A stretch of 64,000 nt of DNA from an uncultured Lachnospiraceae bacterium (GTDB lineage Bacteria > Bacillota > Clostridia > Lachnospirales > Lachnospiraceae). A program made the translations under genes and the position numbers. The notes below the pieces were generated by a model, which saw only the letters and a list, made by a program, of their open reading frames with translations, had not been told where the DNA came from and did not search any database. The stretch spans positions 62,001-126,000 of the forward strand of contig CAJTYM010000004.1 in NCBI GenBank assembly GCA_910583835.1, written 5' to 3'. Below, one piece after another: positions 50,615-58,510 of the stretch. The first letter of the stretch is position 1. Every line of letters starts with the position of its first letter.

Positions 50615-52384
50615 TTACTGTCCATTGTTCTCTTGTTCTTCGCTGTCGTCTTCTGCTGCTTCCTGTCTCTCAATGCCCAGATACGGCAGAATGTTTGTAA
50701 AAATTTCCTGTACTACCGGAGCCGCAATGGTCCCGCCATAATAGATTCCCTGGGGATTGTTGATAATGCACAACGCCAGCACCTGTGGATTCTCGGCGGG
50801 CGCAAATCCCAGAAAGGAAGATATATACTTGTTGGCGCTGCGCGGCAATGTCTGCGAAGTCGCTGTCTTCCCCCCTATAGTATACCCCTCAATCTTCGCA
50901 TTCTTACCACTTCCCTCAGATACTACTTTTTCCAGCACATTGCGCAGAACGGATGAAGTCTCGCTGCTGACAATGCCCTCCTTCACAGGATAACGCAGAT
51001 TCTCCACCAGCTCCCCTTGGTCGTTCCTCACCGAGACGCCAAAATGCGGGGTAATCCTGTTTCCTCCATTAATTAAGGAAGAAACTGTTGTCACCAGCTG
51101 CATGGGCGTAATCTGAAAAGACTGTCCAAATGAGACCGTGGCAAGTTCCACTGGTCCTACATTCTTCTTATCATGCATGATGGTCACTGCCTCTCCCGGG
51201 AGGTCAATGTTCGTTCGCTCCAGCAGCCCAAATTGCTTAAAATATTTATAAAAATTGTCTGTCCCCAGACGCATTCCCAGCTCAATAAATACCGGATTAC
51301 AGGAATTCATAATTCCCTGGGTAAAAGTCTCTGACCCATGCCCGGTACGCTTATGGCAATGGATCCTGCGGTCCTCCACCAGCTTATACCCGGGACAGAA
51401 AAAACTATCATTTAATGACACTACGCCTTCCTCAAAGGCTGCAGAAGTCGTGATAATCTTAAATACGGAACCCGGTTCATAAGTATCGCTGATACACTGG
51501 TTGCGCCACATCTGATTCAGCTGCTCCTGGGTAGCTTCCCCGGCTGGGGCGCCATCATCATCCGTCACCAGCAAAAACGGCTCGTTCAAATGGAACTCCG
51601 GCACATTTACCATCGCCATAATCTCGCCGTTTTGGGGATTCATGACTATCACAGATACGCTGTCTGCCGATTTGGCTTCCATGACCTTCTTGGCAGCCTG
51701 TTCGCAGTAAAGCTGGATATTATAATCCAGGCTGATATGGAGGTTATTGCCATCCACCGGCTCCTGCCTGCGCTCCCCGGCGTTTTCGATTTCCACGCCC
51801 CGCGCATCTGTCAGCGTGAGAATCTTGCCATTGGTTCCTTTTAATCGGTCCTCATAGACGACTTCCAGGCCTATGATACCCTGATTATCCCCTCCTGTAA
51901 AGCCTAAAACCTTGGAAGCTAAGGTATCATAGGGATAATAGCGTTTGTAATCCTCATCCACTTTTACCCCTGCAAGCCTGTAATCCCGGATTTTATCTCC
52001 GGTCTCTTTGTCCACATTGGACTTGACACGCTCAATGGAACTCACTTTCTCCACACGCTTGCGGACTGCCGCTTCCTCCATGCCCAGTTCCCGCGTCAAT
52101 ACTTCTATTACTTTTTCCGGTTCTTCCAGCTGGCTGTGGATGACGGAGATTGTACAGACTGTCCGGTTCGTGGCAAGCACAGTCCCGGTGGCATCGATGA
52201 TTTTGCCCCGGGCCGCCTTGATATCCCGCTCCCGCTCATGCAGATCCTCCGCTTTTTTTCCATAATATTCTGAACAGAATACCATCAGATAGACCAGCCT
52301 GCCCGCCAGCAATACGAGCACCAGGGAAACCACGGTAAATATAATCAGAATTTTCTTGCGGTTAAACGTTTTATTGCGAACCAT
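50615..52384 (-). CDS. Class B penicillin-binding protein with KTA instead of KTG
   Basis: A 589-residue septal or sporulation transpeptidase. One N-terminal membrane segment (residues 10-33) is followed by a PBP dimerisation domain and a transpeptidase domain with SxxK in EPGSVFKIITTS and SxN in MNSCNPVFIE. The third motif reads GGKTATSQ, not KTGT, so the usual Gly is Ala. No PASTA domain; the tail is short and acidic (AAEDDSEEQENNGQ). It is the second of two tandem class B PBPs. A hairpin just before the ATG overlaps its ribosome site. Confidence 0.92.
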   Translation of the reverse strand: MVRNKTFNRKKILIIFTVVSLVLVLLAGRLVYLMVFCSEYYGKKAEDLHERERDIKAARGKIIDATGTVLATNRTVCTISVIHSQLEEPEKVIEVLTRELGMEEAAVRKRVEKVSSIERVKSNVDKETGDKIRDYRLAGVKVDEDYKRYYPYDTLASKVLGFTGGDNQGIIGLEVVYEDRLKGTNGKILTLTDARGVEIENAGERRQEPVDGNNLHISLDYNIQLYCEQAAKKVMEAKSADSVSVIVMNPQNGEIMAMVNVPEFHLNEPFLLVTDDDGAPAGEATQEQLNQMWRNQCISDTYEPGSVFKIITTSAAFEEGVVSLNDSFFCPGYKLVEDRRIHCHKRTGHGSETFTQGIMNSCNPVFIELGMRLGTDNFYKYFKQFGLLERTNIDLPGEAVTIMHDKKNVGPVELATVSFGQSFQITPMQLVTTVSSLINGGNRITPHFGVSVRNDQGELVENLRYPVKEGIVSSETSSVLRNVLEKVVSEGSGKNAKIEGYTIGGKTATSQTLPRSANKYISSFLGFAPAENPQVLALCIINNPQGIYYGGTIAAPVVQEIFTNILPYLGIERQEAAEDDSEEQENNGQ

Positions 52385-52386
52385 CT

Positions 52387-52438
52387 AAAAAACCTCATAA
52401 AAACTGTTATTACAATCTATTACTATTTTTATGAGGTT
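52387..52438 (-). promoter_or_regulatory. Leader hairpin covering the ribosome site of the second PBP
   Basis: On the minus strand AACCTCATAAAAA (52438-52426) pairs over 13 bp with TTTTTATGAGGTT (52403-52391), followed by TTTT and the ATG at 52384. The right arm holds the GAGG ribosome site. The structure looks like an intrinsic terminator that also hides the start region. Confidence 0.7.
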
Positions 52439-52493
52439 ATGTACACTTATCACAAATCCTTGACAGATAATCGCCTGTGCCGCGAATCAAAAC

Positions 52494-54584
52494 TTATGGA
52501 TATTCCTCCGGCGTCATCCCATCCAGCAGGTCATCGGCTGGCTGCGAGGTCCCATCCCCGCCATCCGGCATAGCGTTAGGCGCGCCCTCCGCTGGCTGTT
52601 CGTCACCAGGCGAACCTGTATCTGGATTCTCCGCTCCTTGCGGATTCCCTTCACCTTGTGGATTTTCTGCTCCTTGCGGACTTTCACTTTCCTGCGCAGT
52701 GCCATCGTCCGGCGTTACATACTCTTCATCCGGGAATATATTCATATAAGGAAGAATCTCCTCAAAAACCTTCTTTGCCAGCGCCGTTGCCAGCGCGCTG
52801 CTCTGGTCATCTTCGGGTACATTTGCCTCGTCAATCACCACATAGACCAGAACTTGCGGATTCTCCACCGGGGCAAAGCCGATAAAGGAAACTACATATT
52901 TCCTATCTTCACGTTTGCCCTTCTGTGCCGTCCCCGTCTTGCCGCCCATGGAATAGCCCGGAACCTTAGCGCTCCTGCCGGTCCCTTCAGACACCGTCTT
53001 ATAGAGATATCCTTTCAGCAGGTCGCTGGTCTGCCTGGAAACTGTCTGTTTCAAGGGGGAAGTCTCTATGTTCTGCACAACATTCCCATGCTCATCGATA
53101 ATTTTTTTAACCAAATGCGGCTGATAATAGTAGCCTCCATTGATTAAAGAGGAAAATGCGCTTGCAAGCTGCACGACCGTCACATTGAAGTTCTGCCCGA
53201 AAGAATTAGTGACAAGCGACGTCATGTTCGTATTATCAACTGTATAAATCAGGCTGTCCGTCCTGGCTTCTCCCGGAAGGTCTATATTCGTTTTCAAGCC
53301 AAAATTAAATATATTCTGATATTTATAGAAATCTTCTTTGCCGATATCCATTGCCATCTGCATCATCGTGTCATTGCAGGAATCCATCACTGCCTTCTCG
53401 ATTGTCTCTGTGCCATGGCCGGAGCGGTTGATACATTTTATATCATGACCTCCTACCCGCTCTACACCGTCACACTCGTAAGTTTCCCTGGTTTTACCAG
53501 TTTCCAGGCCAGTCGCCACCGTAAAAGGCTTCGCCGTAGAACCTGGCTCATAAGTATAAGTGACGCAGAAATTCTGCCACATGGCATTCAGTTTTGCCAG
53601 TCGCTCCTCCTCTGAAAAACCATCGATTTGCTCCTGGGAATAATACTGCGTCAAATCCCAAGGATTATTCAGGTCAAATGTAAAATTATCGGACATGCCT
53701 AAGATTTCGCCGTTTTGCGGATTCATCACGAGAATGCCGGTATGCTGGCTGCCTGCGCCATCCACTTCCTCATTCCGGTGCTCCTCCTGGAACGTGGCAA
53801 TGTTCTGGTCTATCATTTTCTGGATATTCAAATCAATCGTGGTCACCAGGCTGTTCCCATTGACAGGTTCTTTGGTGGTCTTTTCCAGATTGTTGTCAGC
53901 ATTCAGATAACCATACTTCCTGCCGTCAACCCCATTTAAAGTGTCATTGTAATAATCCTCCAGTCCGCCGATTCCCTCATTGCCCGATGTAGTAAATCCC
54001 AGCACCTTGCTGGCAAGAGCGCCATAGGGATATTCCCTCTTATATTCTTTTTCAAACCAAACGCCCTGTATATTGGGATTTACTTTCTTGCCTTTCTTGG
54101 TCTTCTTTTCCTGCAATTCCTGAAACGGCACTATCGTTTCATAAGGCACTTTCTTGCGCAGCACAAAATAGCGGCTGTTGGCCTCCTTGTCAAGCGCCTC
54201 CCGCACTTCCTCTTCCGTAATGTCAGGAAAACAATCCAGCAATGCTGTTATCGTAGGCTCCATGTACTTGTCTTTGTCATCGTTTAGAAGTTTACAGTCC
54301 AACACAATATTGTATACATCCACATTGGTTGCCAGGACTGTCCCTTTGGTATCAAGGATTTCCCCCCGCTGGTAAGGAATCGTCTCGCTCCCATAGCTCT
54401 GCTGCCCCAACACCTGCTTTTCATACTCTTCACCCTTCACCTGGTCAATGTAAACCAATCTTCCGACCAATACCACGGACAAGGTTACAATTATTGAGAA
54501 CACTACCAGCAGTTTCTTTTTCATTTCCGGGGAAAATTTAGCAGCCCGCTTTCTTTTTTTATATCTCTGTTCTCGATCTCCCAA
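52494..54584 (-). CDS. Class B penicillin-binding protein (FtsI/SpoVD type)
   Basis: A 696-residue transpeptidase. It has an N-terminal membrane segment (about 24-45), a dimerisation domain, and the catalytic motifs SxxK in EPGSTAKPFTVAT, SxN in MDSCNDTMMQ and KTG in GGKTGTAQ. The last 70 residues are a Pro/Gly/Glu/Gln-rich tail with repeated NPQGxGNPQG, not a PASTA domain. It sits 6 bp after ftsL. This and the following PBP may be the division (FtsI) and sporulation (SpoVD) enzymes; I cannot decide which is which. Confidence 0.95.
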   Translation of the reverse strand: MGDREQRYKKRKRAAKFSPEMKKKLLVVFSIIVTLSVVLVGRLVYIDQVKGEEYEKQVLGQQSYGSETIPYQRGEILDTKGTVLATNVDVYNIVLDCKLLNDDKDKYMEPTITALLDCFPDITEEEVREALDKEANSRYFVLRKKVPYETIVPFQELQEKKTKKGKKVNPNIQGVWFEKEYKREYPYGALASKVLGFTTSGNEGIGGLEDYYNDTLNGVDGRKYGYLNADNNLEKTTKEPVNGNSLVTTIDLNIQKMIDQNIATFQEEHRNEEVDGAGSQHTGILVMNPQNGEILGMSDNFTFDLNNPWDLTQYYSQEQIDGFSEEERLAKLNAMWQNFCVTYTYEPGSTAKPFTVATGLETGKTRETYECDGVERVGGHDIKCINRSGHGTETIEKAVMDSCNDTMMQMAMDIGKEDFYKYQNIFNFGLKTNIDLPGEARTDSLIYTVDNTNMTSLVTNSFGQNFNVTVVQLASAFSSLINGGYYYQPHLVKKIIDEHGNVVQNIETSPLKQTVSRQTSDLLKGYLYKTVSEGTGRSAKVPGYSMGGKTGTAQKGKREDRKYVVSFIGFAPVENPQVLVYVVIDEANVPEDDQSSALATALAKKVFEEILPYMNIFPDEEYVTPDDGTAQESESPQGAENPQGEGNPQGAENPDTGSPGDEQPAEGAPNAMPDGGDGTSQPADDLLDGMTPEEYP

Positions 54585-54590
54585 TGGCTT

Positions 54591-55118
54591 TTACCTTTCC
54601 GGAATGTTCTCATACTGATTCATGTAATCATCATTTTCCACTTCAAAAAACTCAATCTGTTCCTTCTGTGGATATACCATGCCCAGTTCGTCCATCGCTT
54701 TCTGCCTGATGGTATCCAGGTTTACTGAATTGCTGATTTTCTTCTGCACAGCATCATTTTCATTCTTAAGGTCTAAAATCTGCGTCTCCAGCAATGCTAC
54801 GTTCTGAACGCTCTTATTCAAATCTGCATGTAATTGCAGGTAACAGGCAAACACTACCACCATCACAGCCATAATCGCCGTCAGGAAAACCACATAGCCT
54901 GAACTGATCTGCAGCGCACGCTCCCTGTTTTTCATGACAGCCGCCCTGGTCTGCCTGTGGCGTTTCCTCTGCTCCCGCTCCTCTTCCTGCCACTCTACAT
55001 ACTCCTGGTGTACCTGTTCTTTGCGCCGCTCCGCCTGCATTGCAAACTCTCTCGCCGTATTTCCATCTATATAAGTCCTGCTTTTCTCCCAGTATTGCAA
55101 CTCTTCCTGCTGTCTCAT
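54591..55118 (-). CDS. ftsL: Cell division protein FtsL-like
   Basis: A 175-residue bitopic protein. A charged N-terminus (about 65 residues, many Glu/Arg/Gln) precedes a membrane segment (SSGYVVFLTAIMAVMVVVFACYL, around 73-95) and a coiled-coil (NVALLETQILDLKNENDAVQKKI). Position between rsmH and the class B PBP is the usual one for FtsL. Sequence conservation in this family is low, so position is the main evidence. Confidence 0.85.
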   Translation of the reverse strand: MRQQEELQYWEKSRTYIDGNTAREFAMQAERRKEQVHQEYVEWQEEEREQRKRHRQTRAAVMKNRERALQISSGYVVFLTAIMAVMVVVFACYLQLHADLNKSVQNVALLETQILDLKNENDAVQKKISNSVNLDTIRQKAMDELGMVYPQKEQIEFFEVENDDYMNQYENIPER

Positions 55119-55143
55119 AATCTTGTCTCCTAACCTATTTCAT

Positions 55144-56082
55144 TTATATTCGCTCAAACACTCTGAGTTTTGCGCTCTTAGAACGAGGGTTATGCTCCAT
55201 TTCTTCCTCTGATGGTGTTACCGGCTTTCTGGTCACAGCCTTACCCAACGGTTTTTTCCCACACACGCATACCGGAAAATCACTTGGGCATGTGCATGGG
55301 TTCTCACTTTTCTTATAGATGTTCTTTACAACCCTGTCTTCTAAGGAATGGAAGGTAATAATACAAAGCCTCCCTCCGGGATTCAGCAAATGAATCATAT
55401 CTTCCAGCGAATCCTGCAGCACTTCCAGTTCCCGGTTAAGTTCAATCCTTATCGCCTGAAATGTCCGTTTTGCTGGGTGTCCCCCACTCATCCGTACCTT
55501 TGCCGGGATTGCCGCTTTGACAATCTCTGTCAATTCGCCTGTCGTCTCAATTTCTTTTTCCTTTCTTGCCATAACAATATGCTTGGCAATGTTCTTTGCA
55601 AATTTATCTTCCCCATAATTGCGGATAACCCGATACAGTTCCTGTTCACTGTAGGTGTTAATCAGTTCCTTTGCCGTAAAGTTCTGGCGTGTATCCATTC
55701 TCATGTCCAGAGGCGCATCCATGGCCCGGTAGGTAAATCCTCTGGCTGGGTCGTCCAGCTGATAGGACGATACGCCCAAATCCAATACGATGCCATCCAC
55801 TTTCGTGATGCCACGCTCCGCCAGCGCCTCCTGCATTTCACAGTAATTGCTTCTGATAATCTGTACTCTGTCCTCAAATTCTGATAGTCTTCCTGCTGCC
55901 GCCTTAATAGCGTCCGCATCCTGGTCAATGCCAATGAACCTTCCTTTTTCTGACAGGCGCCTGCATACCTCATAGGCATGTCCGCCGCCACCCAGCGTAC
56001 CGTCGACATAGATTCCGTCAGGGTGGATTTTCAGGTATTCAATTGTCTCCTCCAAAAGCACTGACTTATGCTTGAATTCCAT
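55144..56082 (-). CDS. rsmH: 16S rRNA (cytosine(1402)-N(4))-methyltransferase
   Basis: RsmH (MraW) methylates N4 of C1402 in 16S rRNA, using S-adenosylmethionine. The 312-residue protein has the N-terminal HKSVLLEETIEYL, the SAM loop YVDGTLGGGGHAYEV and the conserved LDLGVSSYQLDDPARGFTY. Length is normal. It is 11 bp after mraZ. Confidence 0.97.
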   Translation of the reverse strand: MEFKHKSVLLEETIEYLKIHPDGIYVDGTLGGGGHAYEVCRRLSEKGRFIGIDQDADAIKAAAGRLSEFEDRVQIIRSNYCEMQEALAERGITKVDGIVLDLGVSSYQLDDPARGFTYRAMDAPLDMRMDTRQNFTAKELINTYSEQELYRVIRNYGEDKFAKNIAKHIVMARKEKEIETTGELTEIVKAAIPAKVRMSGGHPAKRTFQAIRIELNRELEVLQDSLEDMIHLLNPGGRLCIITFHSLEDRVVKNIYKKSENPCTCPSDFPVCVCGKKPLGKAVTRKPVTPSEEEMEHNPRSKSAKLRVFERI

Positions 56083-56093
56083 GAAGTCTCTCC

Positions 56094-56525
56094 TTAAATC
56101 ACCAATCCCAGGCTTGCCATATGTTCTGCTATCTCCTCCACGTCATCATACTCATTGGTCTCCTGCCATCTGTCTTTACTCCAAATTTCAATGTGGTTCA
56201 CCACGCCTGCCAGTATGATTTCTTTTTCAATTCCTGCAAACTCCCGCAGGACTGCCGGAAGAAGCACGCGTCCCTGCTTGTCCACCTCACAGACAGCCGC
56301 GCTGGCAAAGAAAAACCTCGCAAATTTACGAGCTTCTTTAGAAAATTGTGATACTTCACGGAATTTCGTCTCGATGAGCTTCCATTCTTCTGAGGAATAC
56401 ACAAATAAACATCCATCCAGCCCCTTTGTCACTACAAATTCATCTCCCAGCTGGTCTCTGAATTTGGAGGGAACTATCAGTCTGCCCTTTGCATCAACTG
56501 TGTGATTGTATTCTCCCATGAACAT
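56094..56525 (-). CDS. mraZ: Transcriptional regulator MraZ
   Basis: A double AbrB-like (SpoVT/AbrB) DNA-binding protein that usually controls its own dcw operon. Both half motifs are visible: TVDAKGRLIVPSKFR near residue 13 and EVDKQGRVLLPAVLR near 85. I choose the ATG at 56525 (MFMGEYNHT, 143 residues, the family norm), which has GGAGG 8 nt upstream. It is the first gene of the dcw cluster. Confidence 0.96.
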   Translation of the reverse strand: MFMGEYNHTVDAKGRLIVPSKFRDQLGDEFVVTKGLDGCLFVYSSEEWKLIETKFREVSQFSKEARKFARFFFASAAVCEVDKQGRVLLPAVLREFAGIEKEIILAGVVNHIEIWSKDRWQETNEYDDVEEIAEHMASLGLVI

Positions 56526-56550
56526 CTGCATCACCTCCATGGTATCGGCA

Positions 56551-56624
56551 CACGGCGCTTCGCGTCACCTGCCATGTCGGCAGAAGGCATTCAAGAAATG
56601 TACAGCATTTGCCTTCTTCCTTCT
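56551..56624. repeat. Interspersed repeat, copy A (mraZ leader)
   Basis: About 73 bp (starting CACGGCGCTTCGCG, ending GCCTTCTTCCTTCT) match a second copy at 58438-58510 at roughly four in five bases. It lies inside the presumed 5' leader of mraZ. Confidence 0.7.
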
Positions 56625-56652
56625 GAGTTGTGGCGGGTTACAGAAAGGTTAT

Positions 56653-56709
56653 CCACATTTTTATCCACTTATCCACCACTTTAATCCATTTCCTACCACT
56701 TTCCTCCAC
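56653..56709 (-). promoter_or_regulatory. Candidate MraZ operator: GTGG repeats at 10-bp period
   Basis: On the minus strand, read down from 56709, GTGG (one ATGG) occurs at 56706-56709, 56696-56699, 56686-56689 and 56676-56679, exactly 10 bp apart, and again at 56665-56668 and 56653-56656. The block lies just downstream of the mraZ -10 box, so occupancy would block transcription. E. coli MraZ binds TGGG repeats with the same period; mollicute MraZ binds AAAGTG-type repeats. Confidence 0.75.
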
Positions 56710-56719
56710 TCGCTATTTT

Positions 56720-56748
56720 ATTCTAGCTTATTAAGCCGAAAAAAGCAA
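56720..56748 (-). promoter_or_regulatory. Promoter of the mraZ-dcw operon
   Basis: Minus strand: TTGCTT (56743-56748), 17-bp spacer, TAGAAT (56720-56725). Predicted start near 56712, giving a leader of about 187 nt. The 373-bp gap 56526-56898 contains the repeat, the operator, this promoter and a terminator; no gene is seen there. Confidence 0.75.
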
Positions 56749-56761
56749 TAGGAAATTTCCC

Positions 56762-56800
56762 AAAAAAGGAAAGAGCCCTGATACCATCAGAACTCTTCCC
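56762..56800 (-). terminator. Rho-independent terminator after the Spo0E-like gene
   Basis: On the minus strand GGAAGAGTTCTGAT pairs with ATCAGGGCTCTTTCC (56800-56768, two mismatches or wobble pairs), then TTTTTT follows (56767-56762). It separates the Spo0E-like gene from the dcw promoter. Confidence 0.85.
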
Positions 56801-56898
56801 TTTGTTGACTTCCTATTCTATTGTCCTTATTTTCCTGGCAGGAGGCTTAACTCCATGCCGTTTTGCCTTCCCGGAACCTCCGGTTGGCTTCAGGCTTC

Positions 56899-57069
56899 TC
56901 ATGCCAGATAATATTCCTCTTTCGTACATCGCATGTAGTCTTCAATGAGACGGTCAAGCTGGAGGCTTGTCTGGTAACACTCCTCTGCGCTGACATCTAC
57001 CGCTGCAACTACATCTAACTCTTTCCGTAAGACCTCAATTTCCTTCTGTAGTTCTCCTAATTTTTCCAT
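56899..57069 (-). CDS. Spo0E-like sporulation regulatory aspartyl phosphatase
   Basis: A 56-residue helical-hairpin protein. The Spo0E signature is SLQLDRLIEDYMR near the C-terminus (S-x-x-LD-x-LI-x-x-Y). Spo0E family members dephosphorylate Spo0A~P or act on related phosphorelay proteins to delay sporulation. I place the start at 57069, where AAGGAG lies 7 nt upstream; the 19 codons before it lack a site. It is the only such gene in the window. Confidence 0.85.
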   Translation of the reverse strand: MEKLGELQKEIEVLRKELDVVAAVDVSAEECYQTSLQLDRLIEDYMRCTKEEYYLA

Positions 57070-57187
57070 TTCGCAGCTCCTTGTCTCTTGTTCCCTTATT
57101 GTAGTCTCTTTCTGCGCAAAAATCAAACAAAAATCACTATTTTTTTACAGGAAATTTCGACAGGAAATGCTTTTCTTCGACAATTCT

Positions 57188-57790
57188 CTAGTTGGCTGCG
57201 ATGCCCGGTTTCCTCGATGCTCCTCTGTGGATCAGCAGAAGAACTGCCTCTACCACCTGATGGCAGAGAGATACAATCTGACGACAATCTTCTTCGACAG
57301 TATTCTTCAACTTAATATAAGCATCGTGCTTTTTCCTGATAAAATTACAAATTGCCTCCGTACTGTTAAGATTCTGCACGGACTTGCGGATATGGGGCTG
57401 ATTCCTCTCGGCCTCCCCGCTCTGGATATAATCTTTCAGGCTTTCTTTCAGATGCTTCTCGTAAATACAGTGGTCTTTCAAATTCCCGGTAAAGGTTGCA
57501 TTATGAGGAAAGGTAAAATAATCTGCAATATAATGAATCATTTCTCCCAGATTGCGGTAAAATACCCGCATGTTGATTTTGGAAGATTGCTGAAGTTCCA
57601 CCAATTTCTTCAGTTCGCGCTGAATCTTGGGGAAAGTCCCTTCGATTTCATGTTTCACTGTCAAAAAGGAGGGTTTGCAGTCCGGCAATATGCTTCCCAG
57701 ATAAAACGCTTTCTTGTGCTTCAACAGGTCTTGCTCCTCCAGACTTCCTACAATATACTTCGCCAATGATATATGAGATTTCTTACGCAT
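57188..57790 (-). CDS. Zinc-dependent phospholipase C family protein
   Basis: A 200-residue all-helical protein of the zinc-dependent phospholipase C/S1-P1 nuclease-like group. Likely metal residues include His in KSHISLAKYI near the start, D in LGSILPDCKPS, H in VKHEIEG, and HYIADYFTFPHN. It has no signal peptide, unlike secreted clostridial phospholipases, so it is probably a cytoplasmic member of unknown substrate. The ATG at 57790 has AGGAGG 5 nt upstream. Confidence 0.85.
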   Translation of the reverse strand: MRKKSHISLAKYIVGSLEEQDLLKHKKAFYLGSILPDCKPSFLTVKHEIEGTFPKIQRELKKLVELQQSSKINMRVFYRNLGEMIHYIADYFTFPHNATFTGNLKDHCIYEKHLKESLKDYIQSGEAERNQPHIRKSVQNLNSTEAICNFIRKKHDAYIKLKNTVEEDCRQIVSLCHQVVEAVLLLIHRGASRKPGIAAN

Positions 57791-57928
57791 AATTTCCTCC
57801 TGTACTTCTCTGCTTGCATTCAAGACCCATTTTACTTCCTGTCTTTGGAGAATACAAGTGCTTTTATCTTAAATATTGTAAAAAAGTTGTAAAGAATTTA
57901 TTAGTAAAAATAAATATTTTCAAAAAAT

Positions 57929-58246
57929 CTACTTACATTGGCAGTCAAAACTTGCACATTCTGTCTCTGCACAGCAGCATGCATTGCTTCCGGCAATGCC
58001 AATCTCGTCTGCATGGCACTTACAGTCTTCGTTAAAACGACAGTTCTCTGCATGGCAGCCCACACTTGTTTCGGGCGTTCCGTGCTGTACGGAATTGGTC
58101 ATGCTTTCACTTCTCTCGCGAAAGCTCTCACAGCAAGTCTCATTCGGCTTATCCGCATCCTGTCCTCCTACCATGATATCACTCTTGGCACAAAGCCTGT
58201 CATCATTGTACGCACAATTTGTTACAGAACATTTTAAACGTGTCAT
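57929..58246 (-). CDS. DUF1540 protein with two cysteine-rich repeats
   Basis: A 105-residue protein of unknown function. Two DUF1540 modules: KCSVTNCAYNDDRLC ending in CCESF (residues 5-42), and GCHAENCRFNEDCKC ending in CASFDCQCK (about 63-105). The cysteines suggest metal binding, but the ligand is not known. The ATG at 58246 has AAAGGAG upstream. Confidence 0.88.
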   Translation of the reverse strand: MTRLKCSVTNCAYNDDRLCAKSDIMVGGQDADKPNETCCESFRERSESMTNSVQHGTPETSVGCHAENCRFNEDCKCHADEIGIAGSNACCCAETECASFDCQCK

Positions 58247-58289
58247 CTTGCAATCTCCTTTCTTCCGCCAATGTTCCGGCGGCATATTG

Positions 58290-58328
58290 ATAAAGCGGAC
58301 ACACCGAGTAAGGTTCTGTCCGCTTTAT
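58290..58328. terminator. Inverted repeat between thrS and the DUF1540 gene (possible terminator)
   Basis: ATAAAGCGGACA (58290-58301) pairs with TGTCCGCTTTAT (58317-58328). The T tract is poor on both strands, so termination is only possible. The 249-bp gap 58247-58495 otherwise holds the interspersed repeat copies. Confidence 0.5.
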
Positions 58329-58393
58329 TAGTATCAAGAGATTTCCCATCATTTATGCATGGCAAAAATTGCCATTTTCCAAAAATTATTTGC

Positions 58394-58510
58394 AAGGAAA
58401 TGCTGCGCATTAGCCTTCTTCCTTCTAAGGTAGCGCCACGTGGCACTTCGCGCCACCTGCCAGGTCGGAAGAAAGCATCCTAAAAATGCTGCGCATTAGC
58501 TTTCTTCCTC
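58394..58510. repeat. Interspersed repeat, copies B and C (thrS 3' end)
   Basis: Copy B (58438-58510) aligns with copy A in the mraZ leader (GGCACTTCGCGCCACCTGCC versus GGCGCTTCGCGTCACCTGCC). Copy C (58394-58427) repeats only the final part (AAATGCTGCGCATTAGCC, then TTCTTCCTTCT). Copy B runs over the thrS stop, so the last residues REEES are encoded by it. Confidence 0.7.

Noticed and set aside
56649..56677. DnaA-box cluster as a replication origin
   Set aside because: No dnaA, dnaN or AT-rich unwinding region is near, and the boxes coincide with the GTGG array of the mraZ promoter.
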